DNA from: Peptoniphilaceae bacterium
GTDB lineage: Bacteria; Bacillota; Clostridia; Tissierellales; Peptoniphilaceae
Direction: 5' to 3'
Assembly: GCA_910589545.1 (NCBI GenBank)
Contig: CAJUSY010000045.1
Span: forward strand, 41,050 to 105,049
Length of the DNA stretch: 64,000 nucleotides
This document shows, piece after piece, positions 27,578 to 36,558 of the stretch. Below the pieces are notes generated by a model, which was not told the origin of the DNA, did not search any database, and saw only the letters and a list, made by a program, of their open reading frames with translations. The position numbers and the translations under genes are program-made. Each line of letters opens with the position of its first letter. Within the stretch, counting starts at the first letter, position 1.

Positions 27578-29455
27578 ATGGATTTTATTATAGGTACATC
27601 TGGCCATATCGATCATGGAAAAACTACATTAATAAAAGCTTTAACCGGAAATAGCACAGATAGACTACCGGAAGAAAAAAAGAGAGGAATTTCTATCGAT
27701 TTAGGTTTTAGCTATTTTGATCTTCCAAGTGGTCAAAGAGCAGGGATAATAGACGTGCCGGGTCACGAAAAATTTGTAAAAAATATGATGACCGGTACTT
27801 TTGGAATGGACATGATTCTTTTGTGTATCGACTGTAAAGAAGGTGTAATGCCTCAAACAGTTGAACATTTGGATATTCTAAGGTTTTTAAATAAAACTGA
27901 AGGTATTGTGGTTTTGACCAAAAGAGACTTGGCTACTGATGAAGAAACACAGAAGACAACTGAACAAGTAAAAGAATTAGTTAAAGGAACTTTCCTTGAA
28001 AACTGTCCTATTTGTGAAGTCGATTCTGTTTCAAAAAGAGGAATAGATAATTTAATTCAAATGATAGATTCTGAATCAAAAAATTTAAAGCAAAAGCACG
28101 CTGAGAGAGATTACAGAATGAATATCGACAGAAAATTCAACGTTAAAGGAATCGGAACAGTTGTTACGGGAACATTGCTTGACGGAGATATTCATAAGGG
28201 AGAATCTTATATATATCCTATTGAAAAAGATATTAACATAAAAAACATTCAAGTTCACAATAAAAATGTAAATGTTGCTCACCCATCCCAAAGAGTTGCT
28301 TTAAATATCAATCTGAATTTGGATGAAATCGACAGAGGATATGTTATTGCCAAGAAAAATTCACTAAAATCTTTCAATATGATAGATGTTAGACTTACAC
28401 TATTAGAAAGTGCATCGCCTTTAAATCACTGGGATAGAGTTAGATTGTTCCATGGTACAAAAGAAATCTTCGGAAGGGTCGTTCCACTTGATAAGCAAGT
28501 TATTAAACCTGGAACACAGGCTTTGGTTCAAATAAGACTTGAAGAAAAAATCTATGCCAAAACATCTGATCCATTTATTTTAAGACAATTTTCCCCACAA
28601 GTTACAATTGGTGGAGGTATTATAATCGATGGTTCTGTGAGAAAGCACAAGTTATTCGATGAAGAAATAATTGAAAATCTTAAAATAAAAGAAGAAGGAA
28701 AAATTAAGGATATTATATTAAATTATCTTGAAGATGAGATATATCCTACAAAAATTGATGATTTGGTATTCTATTCTTCTGAATCGAAGGACAAAGTTGT
28801 AAAAGAATTAGATGAATTAAAATTAGAAGACAAAATTGTCATCAGAAATGATAAAGTATTAGAAAAACAAGCTTACCTTAAATTACTAGGTAAATTAAAA
28901 ATGTTTGTCATCTCATTCCACAAAACAAATCCTTTATTACCAGGAGTAAACAAGGAAGAATTACTAAAAAAATTACAATTAGACGATGATAGAGCTTTCT
29001 TTAACTATATGATTAAAGATTTGATTGATCAAGAAGTATTAATGGAAGAAAATGGTGTTATATCTTCTAAATGTCACAAAGTTATGCTAAGTGATGAAGA
29101 TGAAAAAATCAGAAAGAAAATGCTACAAGATATTTGTCAAAATCAATTTGATAAATTATTGAAAATAGACAATGTAGTTCACAATCAAAAAGATAAGACT
29201 ATTTTAGGGATTTTGCTGCAAAAAGATGTAGTTATTTTAAGAGATAACTTTTTGATTTCCAAGAAATGCTATGACAAATTTATTAAAACTGTTGATGATC
29301 ACTTTAATAACAACAAAACATTAAATGTAAAAGAACTCAAAGACATGCTCAATATCTCCCGAAAAAGTGCAATTACTCTTTTAGAAACACTAGATATCAA
29401 AGGTTACACTAAAAGGATTGAAAACGACAGAGTTAAAATAAAAGATTTCAGATAA
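27578..29455 (+). CDS. selB: Selenocysteine-specific elongation factor SelB
   Basis: This 625-residue GTPase has the P-loop GHIDHGKTT (9-17), DVPGHEKFV and TKRD motifs like EF-Tu. Beta-barrel domains follow (RKFNVKGIGTVVTGT...), then C-terminal winged-helix repeats (about 370-625) that bind SECIS RNA. It delivers Sec-tRNA(Sec) to in-frame UGA codons. It is encoded between its tRNA (29574) and its likely client fdhA (divergent). selA and selD are not in the window. Confidence 0.96.
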   Translation: MDFIIGTSGHIDHGKTTLIKALTGNSTDRLPEEKKRGISIDLGFSYFDLPSGQRAGIIDVPGHEKFVKNMMTGTFGMDMILLCIDCKEGVMPQTVEHLDILRFLNKTEGIVVLTKRDLATDEETQKTTEQVKELVKGTFLENCPICEVDSVSKRGIDNLIQMIDSESKNLKQKHAERDYRMNIDRKFNVKGIGTVVTGTLLDGDIHKGESYIYPIEKDINIKNIQVHNKNVNVAHPSQRVALNINLNLDEIDRGYVIAKKNSLKSFNMIDVRLTLLESASPLNHWDRVRLFHGTKEIFGRVVPLDKQVIKPGTQALVQIRLEEKIYAKTSDPFILRQFSPQVTIGGGIIIDGSVRKHKLFDEEIIENLKIKEEGKIKDIILNYLEDEIYPTKIDDLVFYSSESKDKVVKELDELKLEDKIVIRNDKVLEKQAYLKLLGKLKMFVISFHKTNPLLPGVNKEELLKKLQLDDDRAFFNYMIKDLIDQEVLMEENGVISSKCHKVMLSDEDEKIRKKMLQDICQNQFDKLLKIDNVVHNQKDKTILGILLQKDVVILRDNFLISKKCYDKFIKTVDDHFNNNKTLNVKELKDMLNISRKSAITLLETLDIKGYTKRIENDRVKIKDFR

Positions 29456-29532
29456 TGGAATTGGGCTTTGCTTGTGCATTGCCCAATCTGTTATGCATTT
29501 ATTAAAGTTTTGTGAATTGATTGTAAAATAAT

Positions 29533-29561
29533 TTGTAAATTAACTTTGTTTTTGGTATAAT
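29533..29561 (+). promoter_or_regulatory. Predicted promoter of tRNA-Sec
   Basis: TTGTAA (29533-29538), 17 bases and TATAAT (29556-29561) end 12 bases before the mature tRNA 5' end. Confidence 0.6.
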
Positions 29562-29573
29562 ATTAAGGTATTT

Positions 29574-29670
29574 GGGAATTGATGGGTGCTGGTGTGCCCT
29601 GCGGTCTTCAAAACCGTCTCAGGTAGTTAGGAGCTGCCCGGGTAGGTTCGATTCCTACCATTTCCCGCCA
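29574..29670 (+). tRNA. selC: tRNA-Sec (anticodon UCA)
   Basis: The gene is 97 bases including encoded CCA (29668-29670). It has an 8-pair acceptor stem (29574-29581 with 29659-29666), a five-pair anticodon stem GCGGT/ACCGT with loop CTTCAAA (anticodon 29608-29610), a long variable arm and a five-pair T arm GTAGG/CCTAC. The 8+5 acceptor/T geometry, UCA anticodon and length are diagnostic of selenocysteine tRNA. The sixth acceptor pair is a T-T mismatch (29579/29661). It follows selB. Confidence 0.95.
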
Positions 29671-29680
29671 TACATATTCT

Positions 29681-29711
29681 AGATAGCTAATTTTAGCTAT
29701 CTATTTTTTTT
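29681..29711 (+). terminator. Terminator after tRNA-Sec
   Basis: The stem AGATAGCTA/TAGCTATCT (29681-29689 and 29694-29702) is followed by a run of eight T. Confidence 0.88.
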
Positions 29712-29729
29712 GGAGTACTAAAAAAGTAC

Positions 29730-29778
29730 TAAAAAAATCAGTGAATGTTGAAATATTTTAACATTCACTGATTTTTAT
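29730..29778 (-). terminator. Terminator after metK
   Basis: A 17-base inverted repeat (29733-29749 with 29760-29776) is bordered by A and T runs, just past the metK stop. It probably also backs up plus-strand termination after tRNA-Sec. Confidence 0.88.
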
Positions 29779-29779
29779 T

Positions 29780-30958
29780 TTATAGATATTTCTTCAAAGC
29801 TTCAGCTTTGTCACATTTTTCCCATGATAAATCCAAATCATTACGTCCAAAATGTCCGTAGCTTGCAACATCTCTGTAAATAGGTCTTTGTAAATCCAAT
29901 TTGTCGATTATTGCTTTTGGTCTTGCATCAAAGTTTTCATTTATTGCTTCAATAATTTTTTCTTCTTCGATTTTATTCGTTCCAAATGTGTTGATGAACA
30001 TACTGATTGGTTTTGCAACTCCGATTGCATAAGAGAAACCTACTTCACATTTGTCGCAAAGTCCAGCTGCTACGACATTTTTTGCAATATATCTTGCAAA
30101 ATATGCTGCTGATCTATCTGTTTTTGTTGGGTCTTTCCCACTGAATGCTCCACCACCGTGATTACAGAATCCACCGTAAGTATCTACTATTATTTTTCTT
30201 CCTGTAAGTCCAGCATCTCCCATTGGTCCACCAATTACGAATTTTCCCGTTGGGTTGATGAAGAATTTTGTATTTTCATCAATCATTGATTCATCTACGA
30301 TTTTCAAGATAACTTCGCGTTTGATGTCTTCTTTTAATTGTTCGTAATCAACGTCTGGATCGTGTTGTGTTGAAACTACGATAGCTTCAATTCTTTTTGG
30401 AGCGTCGTTTTCGTACTCAACAGTTACTTGTGTTTTGCCATCTGGTCTCAAATATTTCAAAATCTTTTCTTTTCTTACAGTTGCAAGTCTTCTTGCTAAT
30501 TTGTGTGATAATTCTAGTGGCAATGGCAATCCTGATTCTGTTTCATTAGTTGCGTAACCGAATACCATTCCTTGATCTCCTGCACCGTATCTATCGTATT
30601 CATCAGATTTATTGCCCTTGTATTCTTCAGATTCATCAACGCCTTGTGCGATGTCTGTAGATTGTTCCTCCAATGAAGTGATGATTGCGCAAGTTCTTGC
30701 ATCAATACCATAATCTGCATTATCATAGCCGATTTCAGCCAAAGTTTTTCTAACGATTGATCTGATGTCCACGTAACTTGTTGTAGTGATTTCTCCCATT
30801 ACCATAACAAGTCCTGTTGTTGAACAAGTTTCACAAGCAACCCTTGCATCTTTATCTTCTTTAATAATAGCATCTAATATCGCATCAGAAATTTGATCAC
30901 AGACTTTGTCTGGGTGACCTTCAGTAACTGATTCAGATGTTAAAAATATGTTTTTCAT
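29780..30958 (-). CDS. metK: S-adenosylmethionine synthetase
   Basis: This 392-residue protein has MetK signatures: TSESVTEGHPDKVCDQISDAILD at the N-terminus, the GAGDQGMVFGYA motif and GGGAFSGKDPTKTDRSAAY. It makes SAM from methionine and ATP. Expression is controlled by the SAM-I riboswitch and terminator in its leader (30966-31100), which gives product feedback. Confidence 0.98.
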   Translation of the reverse strand: MKNIFLTSESVTEGHPDKVCDQISDAILDAIIKEDKDARVACETCSTTGLVMVMGEITTTSYVDIRSIVRKTLAEIGYDNADYGIDARTCAIITSLEEQSTDIAQGVDESEEYKGNKSDEYDRYGAGDQGMVFGYATNETESGLPLPLELSHKLARRLATVRKEKILKYLRPDGKTQVTVEYENDAPKRIEAIVVSTQHDPDVDYEQLKEDIKREVILKIVDESMIDENTKFFINPTGKFVIGGPMGDAGLTGRKIIVDTYGGFCNHGGGAFSGKDPTKTDRSAAYFARYIAKNVVAAGLCDKCEVGFSYAIGVAKPISMFINTFGTNKIEEEKIIEAINENFDARPKAIIDKLDLQRPIYRDVASYGHFGRNDLDLSWEKCDKAEALKKYL

Positions 30959-30965
30959 AATACCT

Positions 30966-30999
30966 CCATAAAAAAATCCTCACCTGAAAAGGTAAGGAT
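30966..30999 (-). terminator. Expression-platform terminator of the metK SAM riboswitch
   Basis: The stem ATCCTTACCT/AGGTGAGGAT with loop TTTC is followed by TTTTTTT on the minus strand, immediately before the metK ribosome site. It is expected to form when SAM is bound. Confidence 0.88.
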
Positions 31000-31005
31000 G
31001 TGTAA

Positions 31006-31100
31006 GCTTATCTTTCAGGATTTCCTGTGGGATTTAGCACCTAATTTAATAGGTTGCTGAGTTTCATAGGGCCCATTCCCTCCACTGCTCTTAATAAGAT
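31006..31100 (-). ncRNA. SAM-I (S-box) riboswitch aptamer
   Basis: Minus-strand landmarks in order are CTTAT near the start and its partner GATAAG at the end (P1), then AGAGCAGTGGAGGGA, GGGCCCTATGAAAC and CAGCAACC. These are followed by a P3 hairpin with GGTGCTAAATCC, and then the P4 arm. They match the S-box core (kink-turn, GGCCC/U-GAA, CAGCAACC, GGUGCUAA-UCC). It lies directly upstream of metK and its terminator. Confidence 0.95.
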
Positions 31101-31123
31101 AATTATCTAATTGTTACAATATA

Positions 31124-31152
31124 ATACTAACACTATTTGCATATTCTGTCAA
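31124..31152 (-). promoter_or_regulatory. Predicted promoter of metK/S-box transcript
   Basis: On the minus strand a perfect TTGACA (31152-31147), 17 bases and TAGTAT (31129-31124) place transcription start just before the aptamer. Confidence 0.65.
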
Positions 31153-31157
31153 GTTCT

Positions 31158-32366
31158 TTAATCGATATTTTCCATTGCGCTTTTGCGATACATTTTTATT
31201 GCTTTTATTAACAACAAAACTATCACTACAAGCGTCAATCCAAATGATATTCCTATTTCCAATAACTTCACATCATTCAATAAAAATCTAACCGGCATCA
31301 AAGTTGCAGATGAAAATGGCACAAATGATAATATTTTAATCAATATATCGCTGTCTTTTCCTAATGAATTGATTATTACAAAGAATAATCCAACGAGTAC
31401 CAAAAATATTGGAACTATTAGGAAATTAACTTCTTCCGCTCTTTTTACAGCAAGTCCTAGAATTTGGAACAACACCAAATACAACGCAAATCCAAATACT
31501 ACAAATAAAAGTATTGTCAAAAAGAATTTTAGACTCAAAGTATTTGTGAAAAACGTCCATATGCCTTCTGGATAATAGTTTTTATTGACAAATATTCCGA
31601 CTATTCCCGCAATAATAAATATAAAGTATTGGATTATTCCCAAAACTGCTGAACTTAATAGTTTGCCAAACACAAACACACTTGGCTTTGCAGATGATAA
31701 GAGCACTTCAATTGTCTTGTCCTTCTTTTCTCTTGAAATATTGTTACTCATAACGCTTCCATAAAATAGTATCATCAAATCGAAAAGAATAACAAAAACA
31801 ATGGAAAATACAAATGAATGTGACCTGTCTTTATCAAAAACTTTTTCTGTAAAATTAATCTCCGCTTTTGAATTTTTCTCAATTATTCCAGGATCCACTC
31901 CATTATTAATCAGACTTTTATCGTAATTATACTTCTCCAAAGCTCTCGTGAATCTTTCAGAGTGATCGTCCATAAATTCTTTGTTTTTGATATAAGAATT
32001 GAACTTTGTTGGAGTTTCTACTACAAATCCTATATTATATTCACCATTTTCTACAGCTTTTTTTACATCAGCTTCAGATGTAAGCACATCTTTGCTATCC
32101 AAACCCATTATAGTCTTCAAATATTCAACGTCAATATCCTTATTAGATGAATAAATGCAAGTGTTTTCAAATGTGAGTGCATTGATATCAACGGTTGCAT
32201 TTTTGTTTGCGCCTGCATTGGCGTTATTAAAAATAGATGGCATAAATCTTGGCAAAAAAGACAAAGCAAACACCAATACTGTGATTACCAACGTCGCAAT
32301 CAAGTAAGAATTGTGTCTTATTATGGAGTTAAATTCAAAATTAAATACTCTGCTGAATTTTTTCAT
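31158..32366 (-). CDS. ABC-2 type transporter permease (NatB/YhaP-like)
   Basis: This 402-residue protein has a first span (about 20-40), a large extracytoplasmic loop (about 45-180) and five more spans in the C-terminal half (VFSIVFVILFDLMILFYG..., FLTILLFVVFGFALYLVLF and others). KKDKTIEVLLSSAKPSVFVFGKLL is the coupling motif of NatB-type permeases. Family members export sodium or unknown substrates. It is coupled by a TAATG overlap to the ATPase gene upstream. Confidence 0.88.
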   Translation of the reverse strand: MKKFSRVFNFEFNSIIRHNSYLIATLVITVLVFALSFLPRFMPSIFNNANAGANKNATVDINALTFENTCIYSSNKDIDVEYLKTIMGLDSKDVLTSEADVKKAVENGEYNIGFVVETPTKFNSYIKNKEFMDDHSERFTRALEKYNYDKSLINNGVDPGIIEKNSKAEINFTEKVFDKDRSHSFVFSIVFVILFDLMILFYGSVMSNNISREKKDKTIEVLLSSAKPSVFVFGKLLSSAVLGIIQYFIFIIAGIVGIFVNKNYYPEGIWTFFTNTLSLKFFLTILLFVVFGFALYLVLFQILGLAVKRAEEVNFLIVPIFLVLVGLFFVIINSLGKDSDILIKILSFVPFSSATLMPVRFLLNDVKLLEIGISFGLTLVVIVLLLIKAIKMYRKSAMENID

Positions 32367-33280
32367 TATTCTCTAACACCAACCTTTGACACGAAAACAT
32401 CTTGAAGACTTGGCTCATATTGGCTGAAACAATTGATGTCGATTTGATTGAGCATCATAAATTCCAATATATCTTCTTTCGTTACATTTTCAGTAAGTCT
32501 AACTAAAAGCTTGAACTCTCTGACAACCGCATCTGGATAAATCAAATTTTCTGCTTCTAACAGTTCTTTTAACTCCCAAATTCCCATGTTGTTTGCATTA
32601 AGTAGCATCTTCTTCTCAGCCATAGAAGACTTGATTTCATTCAAATCCCCATTCAAAATAATCCTACCTTCTTCAATAACGCATATATCTCTGCAGAATT
32701 CTTCTACATAACTCATTAAATGACTGGAAAATATAACTATTTTCTGGTTTTGTATGAATTCCCCAACTGCTAATTTAAGTTCGTGAGCATTGATTGGGTC
32801 AAGTCCAGAAAAAGGCTCATCAAGAACCAAAATATCTGGATCATTTAAAAGAGCAGAAATGATTTGTACTTTTTGTCTCAAACCTTTTGATAAAGTGGAC
32901 AATTTTCTGTTCTTGTATTTTGCAAGGTCGAATCTATCAAGCCAATATCTGACATTTTGAAGTGCACTTCTCCTGTCAGTGCCTTTGAGTCTTGCAAAAT
33001 AATACAATTGTGTGAACACTTTTTCGTTGGAATACAATCCTCTTTCTTCTGGAAGATATCCAATATTAACTTCATTATGGTTAATGGGAGAGCCATTAAT
33101 CAAAACTTGTCCACTATCAGCACTCAAAACATCCGTAATGATTCTCATAGTTGTAGTTTTTCCGGCTCCATTTCTACCCAAAAACCCAAAAGCACGTCCG
33201 CTTTCAACTTTAAATGAAATATCGGTTAAAACTTTGTTATCTCCAAAAGATTTATTCACATGTTTTAACTCAAGATTCAT
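32366..33280 (-). CDS. ABC transporter ATP-binding protein (NatA/YhaQ-like)
   Basis: This 304-residue ATPase has Walker A GRNGAGKTT, the signature LSKGLRQKV and Walker B ILVLDEPFSGLDP. The C-terminal extension (about 220-304) is of the YhaQ/NatA type. It powers the permease encoded next. It follows the glyoxalase-like gene by one base, so the three may share a transcript. Confidence 0.92.
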   Translation of the reverse strand: MNLELKHVNKSFGDNKVLTDISFKVESGRAFGFLGRNGAGKTTTMRIITDVLSADSGQVLINGSPINHNEVNIGYLPEERGLYSNEKVFTQLYYFARLKGTDRRSALQNVRYWLDRFDLAKYKNRKLSTLSKGLRQKVQIISALLNDPDILVLDEPFSGLDPINAHELKLAVGEFIQNQKIVIFSSHLMSYVEEFCRDICVIEEGRIILNGDLNEIKSSMAEKKMLLNANNMGIWELKELLEAENLIYPDAVVREFKLLVRLTENVTKEDILEFMMLNQIDINCFSQYEPSLQDVFVSKVGVRE

Positions 33281-33281
33281 A

Positions 33282-33653
33282 CTATTTACCGATTATTTCG
33301 ATGTTGAATCCATCTGGATCCTTCATGAAATAAAATGTTGCAACTCCTTCAAGTCCACCTAATTCATCAACTTCATAGCCTAAAGATTTGTGATATTCAT
33401 GTGATTTTTCCAAATCTTCAACTTCAAAAGCCATGTGACCGTAGAAATCTCCATGAGTATAATCTGTCTTCCCGTAGTTATAAGTCAATTCGATTTCGTA
33501 GTCGTGATCACTTGTCATATACACAAGTGTGAACTCATCTTCAGGAAAATCTTTTTTGCTAGTAACTTCCATACCTAAAGCTTTTTCATAAAACTCGATT
33601 GATTTCTCTAAGTTAGTTACTCTGATACATGTGTGTAATGATTTATATTTCAT
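33282..33653 (-). CDS. Glyoxalase/VOC-family protein (lactoylglutathione lyase-like)
   Basis: This 123-residue protein has two beta-alpha-beta3 modules. LHTCIRVTNLEKSIEFYEKALGM carries the first metal His, and HMAFEVEDLEKSHEYHKSLGYEV and DPDGFNIEIIG carry the later His and Glu. These fit a glyoxalase I (methylglyoxal detoxification), though the VOC superfamily is broad and low-molecular thiols differ in Firmicutes. It lies between pepF and the ABC pair on the same strand. Confidence 0.82.
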   Translation of the reverse strand: MKYKSLHTCIRVTNLEKSIEFYEKALGMEVTSKKDFPEDEFTLVYMTSDHDYEIELTYNYGKTDYTHGDFYGHMAFEVEDLEKSHEYHKSLGYEVDELGGLEGVATFYFMKDPDGFNIEIIGK

Positions 33654-33664
33654 GATTTACTCCC

Positions 33665-35401
33665 CTATTTATTGACAATTTTTTCAAATTCTAATACTTT
33701 TTCTTTAAAAACTTCAAAAGCAGTTCTTAAAACTTCCTTGTCTTTGATGTTTGCTCCAGCGTTTTTAAGTTGTACTAGAGGATAGCTTTTATTACCATCT
33801 TTCAAGAAGTTCTTGTAGTTTTCCAAATCTTGTTCATTTCCAGACAAAATTTTTTGTGACAAGATTGAAGATGAACTAAGACCTGTAGCATACTTATACA
33901 CATAGAAATTAGTGTAGAAATGAGGGATTCTTGACCATTCGTACTTAATCAAATCATCTGATATAACACTATCTCCGAAGTATTTTTTGTTTAAGTTAAG
34001 GTAGATTTCGTTGAAATCTTCTCCAGTTAATGCCTTTTCTTTTTCAACTAATTTGTGAGTTTCTCTTTCAAATTCTGCAAACATAGTTTGTCTGAAAATT
34101 GTTGATTTGAATGAATTGATGTGATGATCTAACAAGTATAATTTTTCATCATCATTTTTAGCGTTTTTAATCATATAATCCAACAACAACATTTCGTTAC
34201 AAGTACTTGCAACTTCCGCAACAAATATAGTATAACCTGCATATTTGAACTCATTGTTAGCTCTTGAATAATATGAATGAATTGAATGACCTAATTCGTG
34301 AATCAAAGTGAACACAGAATCCACATCATTTGTGTAATTTAATAAAATGTATGGATAAGAATCGTATGATCCCCAACTATAAGCGCCTGGTTTTTTGCCA
34401 TCTTTTGGATATACATCAATCCAATTTTCATCAAAAGCTTTCTTCATGATAGATTGATATTCTTCTCCCATTGGTTTTACAGCTTCAATCACCATTTTCT
34501 TAGCTTCTTCAAATGGGATTTCACGGTCAAAACCTTTTGTAGATGGAACATATACATCGTACATGTGGTGCTCATCTAATCCTAACAATTTTGTTCTCGC
34601 CTTGTAGTATTTGTACATATATGGCAAGTATTCATGAACAATATCAATCAAATTATCGTACACAACCTCTTCAACATCGTCGTTGAATAATTCCATTTGT
34701 CTAGCACTGTCGTATTTTTTGATTTTAGACAAAATAACCAAGTTTTTGATATTTGCATACAAAGTTGAACCGAAAGTATTGTTGTATTTCGCTAATTCAT
34801 CGTAATATTTTTCAAAAACTTCTTTTCTTTGTTCACGAGGAAGTTTAGTCAATAGTGGAACAAAATTAGCATTTGTAAGCTTTTCATCGATTGATTCTAC
34901 ATAAGGAAATTCCATATCAGTATTTTGCAAACTGTAAAAATCATTGTGAGGGCTTGACATAGATTCACTCATTAGTGAAATAATGTTTTCTTCTTCTGCA
35001 GATAAAGTGTGTTCCTTAAATCTCAAAATCTTTTTGAAGAATATTTCATAACTTGGATTTTCTTTGATAAGTTTATCTTGTTCATCTTCTTTTAGTGATA
35101 AAACAAATGGTTCAACAAAAGAAAATCTTGATTGTAGCTTGTTATACAATGATGACAATTCCAATTCCAATTTTACACTATCTGAAACCTTGCTGTTTTC
35201 ATCCTTTTTCATTGAAGCGTAAGTGTACAAATTATCCATTACTCTGTCAGTTTCGAAAAGTAAATCCAATATTTCTATGAAGTTATCCTTTTCATTTTTC
35301 TTCAATTCATCAATTTTATTAATATTTTCGTTAACTAATTTAATATCTTTTTCGATTGCGTTTTTGTCCTTATACATCTTGGACAAATCCCAATTACACA
35401 T
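33665..35401 (-). CDS. pepF: Oligoendopeptidase F
   Basis: This 578-residue M3B metallopeptidase is read from the ATG at 35401, preceded by GAGAGGTGA; a frame open to 35476 runs through the promoter and is not coding there. The zinc motif is HELGHSIHSYY, with the downstream Glu in the EVASTCNEMLLLDY segment. It cleaves oligopeptides in the cytosol. A promoter lies at 35420-35448. Confidence 0.94.
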   Translation of the reverse strand: MCNWDLSKMYKDKNAIEKDIKLVNENINKIDELKKNEKDNFIEILDLLFETDRVMDNLYTYASMKKDENSKVSDSVKLELELSSLYNKLQSRFSFVEPFVLSLKEDEQDKLIKENPSYEIFFKKILRFKEHTLSAEEENIISLMSESMSSPHNDFYSLQNTDMEFPYVESIDEKLTNANFVPLLTKLPREQRKEVFEKYYDELAKYNNTFGSTLYANIKNLVILSKIKKYDSARQMELFNDDVEEVVYDNLIDIVHEYLPYMYKYYKARTKLLGLDEHHMYDVYVPSTKGFDREIPFEEAKKMVIEAVKPMGEEYQSIMKKAFDENWIDVYPKDGKKPGAYSWGSYDSYPYILLNYTNDVDSVFTLIHELGHSIHSYYSRANNEFKYAGYTIFVAEVASTCNEMLLLDYMIKNAKNDDEKLYLLDHHINSFKSTIFRQTMFAEFERETHKLVEKEKALTGEDFNEIYLNLNKKYFGDSVISDDLIKYEWSRIPHFYTNFYVYKYATGLSSSSILSQKILSGNEQDLENYKNFLKDGNKSYPLVQLKNAGANIKDKEVLRTAFEVFKEKVLEFEKIVNK

Positions 35402-35419
35402 AAAATCACCTCTCTTTAT

Positions 35420-35448
35420 ATAATACCCCAAACACACATCAATCACAA
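35420..35448 (-). promoter_or_regulatory. Predicted promoter of pepF
   Basis: On the minus strand TTGTGA (35448-35443), a 17-base spacer and TATTAT (35425-35420) lie just before the pepF ribosome site. Confidence 0.5.
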
Positions 35449-35484
35449 ACAAAAAAAGAAATTCAATATCAATCAAATTTCTTC
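35449..35484 (-). terminator. Terminator after the small membrane protein gene
   Basis: AAGAAATT (35456-35463) pairs with AATTTCTT (35476-35483). A run of seven T follows on the minus strand. Confidence 0.65.
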
Positions 35485-35491
35485 AAAGTTA

Positions 35492-35851
35492 TTAATTATT
35501 TTGTTTTCTCAATTTTAAAATATCATCCTTTTTAATGGATAAATAAAATAATCCTACTAATGATAAAGACCAGCCTAACATCTGTAAACCAAAAGATTTC
35601 AAAGGTTTTTTATCAAAAATCTCTAACAAATATGAATTTATAGCTGAATAAGTAAGTAATGATAATGTAATATAAATAGAAAAAATTACAACTAAAATAA
35701 TATTTGAAGCGAATTTAATCAAAAACATAATTAACCCTGCACTTATTATTAATTCTAAAAATAAAAATAAAACCCTAATAAAATTTCCCGAAAACTTTGT
35801 AGGTTTTTCATAATCTTGCCACCAAATACATTGTGCTAAAAATTTTATCAA
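35492..35851 (-). CDS. Small membrane protein of unknown function
   Basis: This 119-residue protein has three or four hydrophobic segments (about 24-45, 49-72 and 88-105), a WW-containing N-terminus (CIWWQDYEKPTKFSG) and a lysine-rich cytosolic C-terminus. I do not recognise a family. An AGGAGAGGTGAG-type ribosome site precedes the ATG. It stands between the V-ATPase terminator and pepF and ends at its own hairpin, so it may be a single-gene unit. Confidence 0.6.
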   Translation of the reverse strand: MIKFLAQCIWWQDYEKPTKFSGNFIRVLFLFLELIISAGLIMFLIKFASNIILVVIFSIYITLSLLTYSAINSYLLEIFDKKPLKSFGLQMLGWSLSLVGLFYLSIKKDDILKLRKQNN

Positions 35852-35896
35852 GTTCTCACCTCTCCTTTAAATTGATTTGTTATATCTATACTATAA

Positions 35897-35934
35897 CAAA
35901 AAAATCGGTCAGGCAAATCAGCTGCCCAACCGAA
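35897..35934 (-). terminator. Terminator of the V-ATPase operon
   Basis: The interrupted stem CGGT..GGCA with TGCC..ACCG (35906-35932) is followed by a minus-strand T run. Confidence 0.8.
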
Positions 35935-35936
35935 GT

Positions 35937-36554
35937 TTATTTCTTTTTCTTTTTGACCATCTTCAATCTGAAGAATTCTTCTCTTTCTTTTTCGGCTAAG
36001 ATATCTTCAGTATCTTTGATGGATTGTTCGTATTTTGGAATTTGTATTTTATCCAACGCATTGGCACGTTTTTGAGTTTTTTTAATTTCTTTACCCAATT
36101 TATACACTGCATTTTCCATTTCAGCCAATTCGTATATAGTTTCTCTGATTTTGTTGAATGCAAGAACAGCCCTATCGAATGAGGCATTAGTTCTGAAGAA
36201 ACCATATTGTGCTTCGGCTTTTGATTTTGGATATACAATATTCGGAACTTCAACTCCCATTACTGATTTGTAAATTATATCGAATTCTTTTTCGTGACTA
36301 ATCGAATGGGAAATTTCTTCAAGTCTATCAGTTCCAACTGTTATGGATGCTTCTGTCAAAAGCTCGTAAGCCTCATCGAACTCTTTTTCGATGGAATCTT
36401 GAAGAGTTTGTGCTTTTTTCATTAGTCCCATCATTTCTTTGATGAGGACAGTTCTTTTTTTATCCAAAAGATTGTAACCTTTTTTGGAAAAATCCAATGT
36501 CTTTTTAGCTTTTATTAAATTCCCCTTTGTAGGAGTCATCTTATAAACTGCCAT
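35937..36554 (-). CDS. ntpD: V/A-type ATPase subunit D
   Basis: This 205-residue, largely coiled-coil protein starts KMTPTKGNLIKAKKTLDFSKKGYNLLDKKR, as in V/A-ATPase D, the central rotor shaft. It ends in a lysine run. It is the last gene of the nine-gene operon, 4 bases after subunit B. Confidence 0.95.
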   Translation of the reverse strand: MAVYKMTPTKGNLIKAKKTLDFSKKGYNLLDKKRTVLIKEMMGLMKKAQTLQDSIEKEFDEAYELLTEASITVGTDRLEEISHSISHEKEFDIIYKSVMGVEVPNIVYPKSKAEAQYGFFRTNASFDRAVLAFNKIRETIYELAEMENAVYKLGKEIKKTQKRANALDKIQIPKYEQSIKDTEDILAEKEREEFFRLKMVKKKKK

Positions 36555-36558
36555 ATAA

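Noticed and set aside
29461..29490. Hairpin TTGGGC...GCCCAA after selB as a terminator
   Set aside because: There is an internal loop and no T run. A separate promoter and tRNA follow, so its role is unclear and it was not listed.
29713..29735. Direct repeat AGTACTAAAAA between the tRNA-Sec and metK terminators, considered as an att site
   Set aside because: Only two short AT-rich copies, with no integrase or island next to it. It is more likely chance sequence between two terminators.
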